From Nemophila menziesii (Eukaryota; Streptophyta; Magnoliopsida; Boraginales; Hydrophyllaceae), in assembly GCA_029959085.1 (NCBI GenBank), contig JARWIR010000002.1:46682233-46746232 (forward strand): 64,000 nt of DNA, in the 5' to 3' direction. The notes under the pieces are model-generated. The model saw only the letters and a list, made by a program, of their open reading frames with translations. It did no database searches and had not been told where the DNA came from. Shown here piece by piece: positions 57,117-64,000 of the stretch (within the stretch, counting starts at the first letter, position 1; each line of letters opens with the position of its first letter). Both the position numbers and the translations under genes were made by a program.

Positions 57117-58439
57117 TTAGCTTTTCGGTGCAACAGCTGCTAAAACATTAGCATGTGTTAGCGAAAGACTGGCCACAAGAGGTTGCATATGATAATCATA
57201 AAGTGAAATTAAATGCAAAAATTCCCTCTCATAAGCACTTTCCCTTCTGGAGTTTCATCAAGTGAAATTGCTACTTAAGAAAAGATATTTACTAGATATG
57301 GAACTAAGGTTAGGATCTGCATTCACAAATTCTATGAATTAATTGTGAGAAAAATATGAAAAAAAAAATTCTTATTGAAAAAGTAAAAAGTACCATACTT
57401 GGGGATTCCTCTTGATCTTCTTTAAGAGGAAGAAATTTTAAGAGATCTGGTAAAACCTGAATCACAAACATTCAAAAAATTCAAAAGATAAAAAATAAGA
57501 AACCTAAGTACTTGAAAGACAAAAATGTCTACCTGGTTTATAGAACAGATTAAGGGTGTCAGTATCCCTAAACAAAGGATAAAACATCGCCAAAGTATCT
57601 AATAACTAGATCTAACGGGCATAAAAGTCCAAAAAGAGAAAAATGTAAGATAAGAAATATGCACTTTTGAAAATAAAATAATAAAAAGATACTTTAAAGC
57701 AGAATCTCAGCCATTTTTGCAAAGCTCCCCAACACAAAAAGATGTGTTTTCACAATTAGTTGCTTCAGATGGTGATAACTTTTTAAGCACCAAGGGCATC
57801 AAAGCGTGAAATTTCATCCATTTTCCATAAATTAAATTTTGTTAAGATAGTAATTATTACATTAATAGAGTAATAGTTTGGAGAAATTATATCAATATAG
57901 GAGGAAGTTATTGCGGCAACACTAAAATGGCCTCTAATGATATTTTTAAACACCAAAATGGCCTCTAATTATATTATTAGCGGCAATATTTTGTCCACTA
58001 AAGATAAAGTCAATAGAAGAAAAAACAAATAATTTGCTACAAAAGGTATCTTTAGAGACGAACTTATAGGGACGGACAAATAGCGGCTATTAGTGACAAA
58101 ATTAAGATTTTTAGTGTTAAAATTTTTGCCGCTAAAGACACCTTTTCTTGTAGTGTTTTAAACCTGTAATAGCTAGATGTCTAATATCTTCATGAAAATA
58201 ACTCGAATGTCTTACCAAAATTTTAATCGACTCTTCCAAGTACCTTTTAAATAATTCAAGGGACCTCAAAAGAAATGGAATTTACTCTTACATAAGTGAT
58301 ATTATATCTGAATCAAGGATATGGAAAAAAAATTAATTCTTAGTATGAATGGCAAATAAACCTAAAGCATGAGTAACATCTGCTTTTTCATCTAATACAC
58401 CAATTCTAACACTAATATTACGAAATCTTGGTTCATCAT
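57117..58439 (-). pseudogene. Importin-4-like (karyopherin beta) pseudogene, copy 2, interrupted
   Basis: Minus-strand blocks in order: RNISVRIGVLDEKADVTHAL with GLFAIHTK (58,330-58,430), RYLEESIKILVRHSSYFHED with IRHLAITGLK (near 58,160-58,250), MPLVLKKLSPSEATN with FCVGELCKNG (57,715-57,810), YPLFRDTDTLNLFYKP (near 57,530-57,590), VLPDLLKFLPLKEDQEES (near 57,410-57,460), FHLISLYDYHMQPLVASL and LAAVAPKS, ending at a stop at 57,117-57,119. They match the C-terminal half of plant importin-4-type nuclear import receptors. Stops (for example after CKNG) and frameshifts are present. A CACTA terminus (57,908-58,156) replaces internal exons and an Athila-type LTR cuts the gene at 58,440. Copy 1 is at 9,383-10,245. 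Confidence 0.85.
57908..58156 (-). mobile_element. CACTA-type terminal fragment inside the importin-4 pseudogene
   Basis: The complement begins CACTACAAGAAAAGGTGTCT at 58,156, a classical CACTA terminus. Repeated GCCGCTA / AGCGGC and GGCCTCTAAT phrases resemble sub-terminal repeats. It is a different CACTA family from 22,462-28,765. The left part merges into pseudogene sequence near 57,908 without a second terminus. Confidence 0.65.
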
Positions 58440-60211
58440 TGGTGGGTCCTAGGGTGTTATAAAATTAAGTGCAAAATAAAGGAACCACTTAACCGCAAGT
58501 GTACGGTTGTCCCAAGTAATATATGATAATCAAGTTCGTTCTCAGGGACGGATTAGGTTCAACCCAAATCTTAATCAGATAGTAGAGATAATTGCTAAAC
58601 AGAAAATAAAAGCTAAGAATTTTTGTTTGGTTTTTGTAAATTAAAAGATGCAAATAAAGTAAAGACTAAAATTAAATTAACAGAAAAGAAATAAAGCAAT
58701 TAACGACTAACTTCAGATAAGAGAGATACTTGAGTCTCGCAAAGGAATCCACTTAATCAATATAATCTATGCTATGTTTAAGGGTAGAATTGGAATTATA
58801 ATATTAGTCGGGACTCTAATATCTCCTATCCCCCTGTCGGGTGGACCTAGAAGCTATCCTAAAGTATCATAAACACATGTATGGTCGAATATGGCTTTTC
58901 GGATGATAAGATTTTACCTCTTTGGCTATGTAACTAGTTAAGCCTGTCGGTCAATAACGGACATTACACGGGTATTACCTAGATCTGTATTCAAACCCCC
59001 CTGTCGGATGATCACTTCGCCACTAAAGTGAATAGCCCAAATACTAACAGCTAATTCTAGTTGCGCGGAAAAGAATTAGTAATAAAAACAAAGTAATAAC
59101 CAATATATAAAACTCAATCTTATTTAAATCTAAACAATCCCAAATTCAAAACATTGATTTAATTAATTAAGGTTCATCACTTTTATGAGATTCTCAAGTA
59201 TAAAGAAATTTAGCTCATGATGAAATTAAAAACTAACATAAAAGAAAAGGAATTCATGTTTCAATTACAAAATATAGATAAAAAACCGAAAGGGTTGAAT
59301 GACTATTGTTGGAAGAACAGGATTCCTCCAGCTTCTAGCTTCTTCTCTCCTTCGTGCTCTGACTTGAAAACCTTAAGCCTCTTGTTTTATTCTCTCAAGT
59401 GTGTGAAAGTGGGAGGTTAAGGGGTGTATTTATAGGTGTTGGAGGAACCTAGGTCGAATTTGCTTGGAGTGGAAGACAAGTCAAAGACTCTCAAATTCGT
59501 AGGTCTAAGTTCTAGGAAAGGTAAGATTTTGCTGCTGATTTGATTTGGTCATATCTTTTTCAATACTTATCCGTTTGAGAAGTTCCAATATATGAAACCA
59601 CTTGTCTTGAAAAGAGCTTTCTATTGGTGTAGACCACTCGTCCAGAATCCATGCCAATATTTTACAATGATTTAATCTCTAAAACGTGGCTGGATTTTCA
59701 GATTCACAAGGCAGCTTTATCTTTTCCTCCTTTGAATAAATCTTTCCTAAATCTTCTTATTTCCATGTAAATATTCTTTCCTTTCATCTTTATCTTGACT
59801 TGGCCTCTAAGTAATTACCATTTATCTTTTAAAGCTTCACATTAAATAAATAATTAAACCGCATATGCTTAAAAAGAATAAATCAAAAAATTAAGAAAAC
59901 GAAATAGGAAAGTGTACTCTAAAAATAGAAACTCGACTAAAATTCATTTCCTAACACTCTAAAATACACTAAGACTTTATTCTCACTTCTACCCCTTGGA
60001 TTGGTCTTTCATAAGATTCGAGAACCAATTAACTTTGCATTAAAAATAGTCAAATTTAGGCACAAAAACTCAGATTCTGCAAATAGTTAATTTCCAAGGG
60101 GAGAAAGTGTGATATGATCAATTAAGCCTAAAAGTCTATCAAATAAGTCATTTATTCACCTAAAAGGATGTATCCAAGGGGCTAATAATTAGAACACAAC
60201 GGGAGACATCA
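58440..60211 (-). repeat. Athila-type 3' LTR of the second element
   Basis: 1,772 bp. Minus strand TGATGTCTCCCGTTGTG to CCTAGGACCCACCA. The TATA box (CTATAAATAC) is at 59,426-59,435. It is about 280 bp longer than the LTR at 42,828-44,316. Pairs of GACAGGGGG phrases near 58,834 and 58,999 mark the middle. Confidence 0.88.
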
Positions 60212-60229
60212 AGACCCCAAACTCAAACC
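60212..60229 (-). other. Polypurine tract of the second Athila-type element
   Basis: Minus strand GGTTTGAGTTTGGGGTCT directly before the LTR start TGATG. Confidence 0.75.
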
Positions 60230-61681
60230 TTTGTCGTCCCGACAAAGTAAAATAAAAACAAAGGATCTTTTAGGTGAACGCAGAAGGTAGAATCTAGAAA
60301 ATAATCCCAAAGCAAAGCTTAAAACAAATTTCATATAGTCTAACCTAGGAATTAATATACACATACACTTATCATGCAAAATCAAACACAAAATAATATC
60401 AATCCAAAATTAATTTCACAATGCTAGAAGGTTACGCTTATTACTTATCTCAAGATGTTGGCAATAGGGTGTTCCTCGATCTTTACTTGTGTTGAATGTT
60501 CCACTTAGAATATTCCCTATTAACTCACTGTGCATCTAGGAATCACGAGGTCTTTACGGTTTTAGCATAGGCTGAAGGACGGTATGGTATGTATATTGGG
60601 TAAATTTGAAGTGAGCTTTTGGCTCTCTCCTCACTTACCATCAACAAACTGTCCAAGAGCTTGAGTTTACACTCGAATAACGTTCTCACTCAACCCAATT
60701 GATGCGCTTAATTAACGTCCCCAAATTAACCCAATAAGCACTAAGGATGATTCCCTCAAAACTTTCCACTTTGCCGGTCCGAATATATTTTCTTTTCAAA
60801 TCATTTGTTTTTTTTCTTTTCTATAGCCATGACTCTCTTTTAATGTCGAGATATCATGCTATTTTTCACAGTTATGCCTATTCGTAACTTGAGCTCGAAA
60901 CTTCTTTTCCATTCAATATTTCCCCGGCAAAGGGTTACAATACAATAAACCTGTGAATCATCATCATGTATAGCACAAAGCACAATTTATAAGCTCCAAA
61001 AATCCCTACCCAATGTAAATTCCCATATAGTGGACCCCCACCCCAAACTCAAGCTCAAGACAGGAAGTCTCAGGATCGTGGTTCAAGTTCGGGTCATATG
61101 GTCATGCCTAATAATCTAAAGGGATATTGGCTTATAATGTGGCGACAAAAGAAAGGCTTAAAGGCTAAAAATTTGTCTACGAAGGATAAAATTAATTCAG
61201 GGATAGACAGCCAAAAAGGATTCAAAGGGCTAACAAAGAACTGCCTCTATCATCTTCCTATTTACACAAATTGTTTCTAGTTCATACCTAAGTGGGTTCT
61301 CTAATCATTTAGATCTCACATTCTACAAACCACCCATTATCCTTAAGCACAAGTTTACTTCTTTTGCATTGTTCATTAATTTTTCCTATCAATTATCTCA
61401 TATTTGCATGCAATTAAAGTTCAGCTTCATACTAACTCCTAAAGTCAACTATTTTCTATCATTAATTCACAAAAAGCATGCTTGATGGGGGCATTTAAAA
61501 TTCTCTACAGTCAACGCAACCCTAAGATTAATTTTATTGAAAGCATGTAAAACACAAAAAATTGGGATGAGGCAACGAACCCCACCCAAAACTCAAAAGT
61601 GAGTCGTGTCCCCACGACTCGAAAAAGACTCAATAAAGCAATAAAATTAAACTAAACTACCTAATTAGTGCCTACCATCAA
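60230..61681 (-). other. 3' region of the second element without a gene
   Basis: Collinear with 47,900-49,390 of the nested element. The shared segments are conserved although no ORF spans them. GTCGGGACGACAAAGG near 60,230-60,245 forms a short inverted repeat (TTTGTCGGGACGACAAA) also seen as TATCGGGACGATA in the nested copy. Confidence 0.6.
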
Positions 61682-62137
61682 TTAAGAAGAAGAATTAGAA
61701 AGGGGTACCTGGCCATGAAGATCCATCGTGTCCTCCTCCGAAGGGGGAGAATAATTATCAATATCCATGTACAAAGTTACCTCTTCCAATGTTGACTTAA
61801 TCTGTGTGATTTCCTTCCAAAGGGCTCCGATGTCTAGTCGTAAAAGTTCGAATTCTCGTTGCAAATTGTGAGCCCATGGAGGAAGACCAGAATTAGTTTG
61901 AGAAGAAGAAGAACCTTGAACTTGAATTTGTATCTTGTCTCTAGGCTTTGATGATACCCTCATCCTTGCTGTTAATTTCCCGTGCTGTGGTGGTGCAGGT
62001 GCCTTTTCTTCTTGTGTTTCTTCAATAGGCTCATCAAGATTGATGGCCTTTTCGATTGTTGAACCAGGCAAATTCTTGTTCTTCCCTAGGATACAACACC
62101 TCTTCTTGTAATCCAAAGCATCTGTTCTGTTTGTCAT
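61682..62137 (-). CDS. 151-residue ORF of unknown function in the Athila-type 3' region
   Basis: The ATG at 62,137 follows GAGTTTGGGGTCAAATCAACC. The sequence begins MTNRTDALDYKKRCC, has a Pro/Ala-rich part (EEKAPAPPQHGKLTARMR) and a possible coiled coil (LQREFELLRLDIGALWKEIT), and ends in a short acidic tail. There is no signal peptide or membrane segment, so it does not look like the envelope-like ORF described for some Athila elements at this place. The nested element has only a broken counterpart near 47,270. I do not recognise the family. Confidence 0.5.
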   Translation of the reverse strand: MTNRTDALDYKKRCCILGKNKNLPGSTIEKAINLDEPIEETQEEKAPAPPQHGKLTARMRVSSKPRDKIQIQVQGSSSSQTNSGLPPWAHNLQREFELLRLDIGALWKEITQIKSTLEEVTLYMDIDNYSPPSEEDTMDLHGQVPLSNSSS

Positions 62138-62139
62138 GG

Positions 62140-62480
62140 TTGATTTGACCCCAAACTCAAGTTTATACTAAGGATAGATTAAAGTTAAGAAAACTTGGTA
62201 TAGCATGAGTTTCTTGCTTGGATTAGATGAAGGAAGTTGTTTTCTTGATGAATCTTGGAAGAACTCTTGAAAGCTTGATGATATTGATTATGTTTAATGG
62301 TGTTTTGTGATGAATTTGATGGAGAGGTTATGTTTATGGAGGATGGAGGAGAGATTTGATGATGTTAATGTGTTTGTTGTGGAGGTTTAATCAAGCTTCA
62401 AGGTGTTTTTATAGGGTTGGGAGCTGGAAAATTCGTTTGGAAGAGGCTAAGGTTTGCTTGTGATAGGGTAAGAGTTGTAT
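62140..62480 (-). other. Untranslated stretch between palindrome island and 151-residue ORF
   Basis: AT-rich, matching 46,900-47,270 of the nested element loosely (repeated TCCATCA/CATCATCAA-like phrases). No gene. Confidence 0.5.
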
Positions 62481-62499
62481 TAGTAACAACCTCTTCAAA

Positions 62500-62850
62500 A
62501 CAGACATACCGCGGTATACCGGAGGAAGTGTGCGGAATACCGGACCCAACAGCTGTTCATTTTTTTCGTCTCTGCCAAGACCCCGTGATATATAACCCGT
62601 GTCACGGATTTTTGCTACTGTTCAATATCTCTTCTCCGTCCAAAAACCCACGGTACCTAACCCGTGGTACGGGTTTTTCCCTCCTGCGGTATACCAGACA
62701 TATCACGCGGTATACCGGACCGCGCATCGACAATTTTTTTCTCCTTTCTGTATAAAACCCGCGTGAGTTACACGTGACACGGGTTTTCTTCTTGCGGTAT
62801 ACCGGGGTTCTGGGGTGGTATACCGGACCTCACGCCGAATTTTTCCCTTG
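62500..62850. other. GC-rich island of short palindromes (second element)
   Basis: Two motif types alternate: GCGGTATACCGGA (near 62,510, 62,692, 62,708 and 62,793; variants near 62,535 and 62,818) and AACCCGTGNCACGG-type (near 62,597, 62,657 and 62,775). Several are palindromic, such as CGGTATACCG. It occupies the same place as the island at 46,555-46,845, just downstream of the integrase-tail coding end. Confidence 0.78.
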
Positions 62851-63056
62851 AATCTCTTCTTTCATTTCCTAGCACCCCAAACTCGATTCCTGCACCATTA
62901 ACACACTACCTTTCTCATTTCTTTAAAAGTAAACACTAAAACTCGACACTAACTTAGAATTATACACTACGAATTGAAAAACTGAAAGCAATAAACTAAT
63001 ATACAATGAAATGGCTTTTGATTAACGTCGTTAAGCTCGACGGGTTACCTCATGAA

Positions 63057-63992
63057 TCATTTTTTCACATAACCTCCCCAGCAGTGAGTGAGGTTATCAA
63101 TGTTTGCTACACGGAATTTGCATCCCTTCGCTTTTATGACCACCAGTTGATTCGAAATAACCTTTGTGACCATGAACGGTCCTTGCCAAGAACTCTTGGC
63201 TTCACGCGTTTTCGGAGGAGGATCAGGCTTCTTCAATGCAACCTCCTCGCCTACTCTGAACCCCCTTTTCTTTCTCTCTTTCTTAGGTTCTTTTGGAACC
63301 TTCACGTTACGCCCTTTTTCTTTCTTCTTCGCATGGTCAAGGTGTGGATTTTCTTTAGGATATGGAGGATTTTTATAAGGTGTTTTCTTTTTGAGCTCTC
63401 TTTCCTCCATTCCTAAGGTGTCCACAACCTTAGTTAGCTCCTGTTCAATTACATCAATCCGGAAGCAATCCTCCTTGGGATCCGGAAAGTTCATTGGCTT
63501 AAACATGTTAAATTTCACCTCCTCGTCTTGGATACGGATAATCATTTCACCGTTCTCTACATCAATCAAAGTACGCCTCGTGGCTAGGAATGGTCTTCCC
63601 AAAATGATGGGGACATTCCTATCCGCGTCGTAATCAAGTATAACAAAATCAACAGGGAAGATTAACGTACGAGCCTTGACGAGGACATCTTCTAGTCTTC
63701 CCTCTGGATGTACGAGGGATCTGTCAGCCATTTGCAAAATCATAGAAGTGGGTTTTGCGTTTCCTATCTTCAACTTTTCAAACACGGATTTGGGCATGAG
63801 ATTAATACTTGCTCCCAAATCACACAAAGCTTTCCCTTGCCATTTAGCACCAATGGAAACTGGGATCGTAAAACTTCCAGGATCAAGTAATTTGGGTGGC
63901 AACTTACTTTGGCAGATGGCACTACACTCTTCTTGCAAACCCACCATTTCATTCTCAAGATACTGACGCTTGCTAGTGATAGCTCTTTTCAA
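63057..63992 (-). CDS. Athila-type protease joined to integrase C-terminal tail (partial, open)
   Basis: Minus-strand frame of 311 residues. The start of the block, EECSAICQSKLPPKLLDPGS, and the active site ALCDLGASINLMPKSVFEKL are the Athila protease, with NVPIILGRPFLATRRTLID as its C-terminal part. Near residue 200 the protein passes directly into a Lys-rich linker and GFRVGEEVALKKPD, SSWQGPFMVTKVISNQ and VVIKAKGCKFRVANIDNL, the C-terminal (GPF-type) tail of integrase. Reverse transcriptase, RNase H and the integrase catalytic core are absent without loss of frame. The ATG at 63,992 is probably internal, because gag should continue beyond the window. Confidence 0.85.
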   Translation of the reverse strand: MKRAITSKRQYLENEMVGLQEECSAICQSKLPPKLLDPGSFTIPVSIGAKWQGKALCDLGASINLMPKSVFEKLKIGNAKPTSMILQMADRSLVHPEGRLEDVLVKARTLIFPVDFVILDYDADRNVPIILGRPFLATRRTLIDVENGEMIIRIQDEEVKFNMFKPMNFPDPKEDCFRIDVIEQELTKVVDTLGMEERELKKKTPYKNPPYPKENPHLDHAKKKEKGRNVKVPKEPKKERKKRGFRVGEEVALKKPDPPPKTREAKSSWQGPFMVTKVISNQLVVIKAKGCKFRVANIDNLTHCWGGYVKK

Positions 63993-64000
63993 GAATTTCA

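Larger units (their letters stand above)
58440..64000 (-). mobile_element. Second Athila-type (Gypsy) element, 3' part, runs off the window
   Basis: The 3' LTR (58,440-60,211), polypurine tract, long 3' region with one ORF, palindrome island, and a protease ORF joined to the integrase tail (63,057 onward) all read on the minus strand. It is related throughout to the nested element at 42,828-49,397. It inserted in the importin-4 pseudogene; ATCAT (58,435-58,439) would be the left target duplication, but its partner lies outside the window. Reverse transcriptase, RNase H and the integrase core are missing. Confidence 0.88.

Noticed and set aside
62417..62755. A 112-codon plus-strand ORF over the second palindrome island
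   Set aside because: Antisense to the element and explained by the GC-rich motif composition.

Overview
This is a 64-kb stretch of AT-rich nuclear DNA from a flowering plant, probably a dicot; the sequence does not let me name the species. It is almost entirely transposable elements, tandem repeats and broken gene fragments. No complete single-copy host gene is visible. The evidence for a plant is intron-containing CACTA, Mutator-like (MULE) and hAT genes, an L1-type LINE with an RNase H domain, Copia and Athila-type Gypsy LTR elements with initiator-Met and Asp tRNA primer sites, and pieces of plant-type histone deacetylase and importin-4 genes.

Layout. 1-5,050: 2.7 units of a non-coding ~1.9-kb tandem repeat. 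5,051-10,712: unassigned DNA, a diverged LTR, an importin-4-like pseudogene (minus strand) and a cluster of degenerate short repeats. 10,713-20,300: a second array, about 2.4 units of a 4.03-kb composite repeat. Each full unit carries a piece of the 1.9-kb repeat, a 180-bp MITE inserted in it, an antisense histone deacetylase fragment, a gene-start fragment and a smaller MITE. 20,300-22,143: more 1.9-kb repeat, then another histone deacetylase fragment. 22,462-28,765: a CACTA remnant with a broken TNP2-type gene (part inverted between two 20-bp minisatellites), an intact six-exon TNPA-like gene and clusters of palindromic sites. 28,790-30,860: the 3' half of a MULE with two convergent genes. 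30,860-33,660: a dead hAT-family gene. 33,959-39,778: a full-length LINE with 17-bp target duplications. 40,744-54,970: a Copia element (minus strand) whose RNase H region is split by a nested Athila-type element (42,828-49,397, plus strand). 54,971-58,439: a second hAT copy, a Copia LTR fragment, a second importin-4 pseudogene copy and a CACTA terminus. 58,440-64,000: a second Athila-type element (minus strand) that runs off the window.

Order of events. The Copia element entered a hAT copy, and the Athila element then entered the Copia element. The second importin-4 copy was broken by a CACTA end and by the second Athila element. Both Athila-type elements have lost reverse transcriptase, RNase H and the integrase core but keep gag or protease joined to the integrase C-terminal tail. 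Both carry a GC-rich island of short palindromes just downstream. The only genes that could still make an undamaged protein are the CACTA TNPA-like gene and the Athila gag, protease/tail and 151-residue ORFs.

I found no clear candidate for a wholly new system. The best leads are the palindrome islands, the pol-less Athila derivatives, the minisatellite-flanked inversion in the CACTA element, and the tandemly amplified histone deacetylase fragment.
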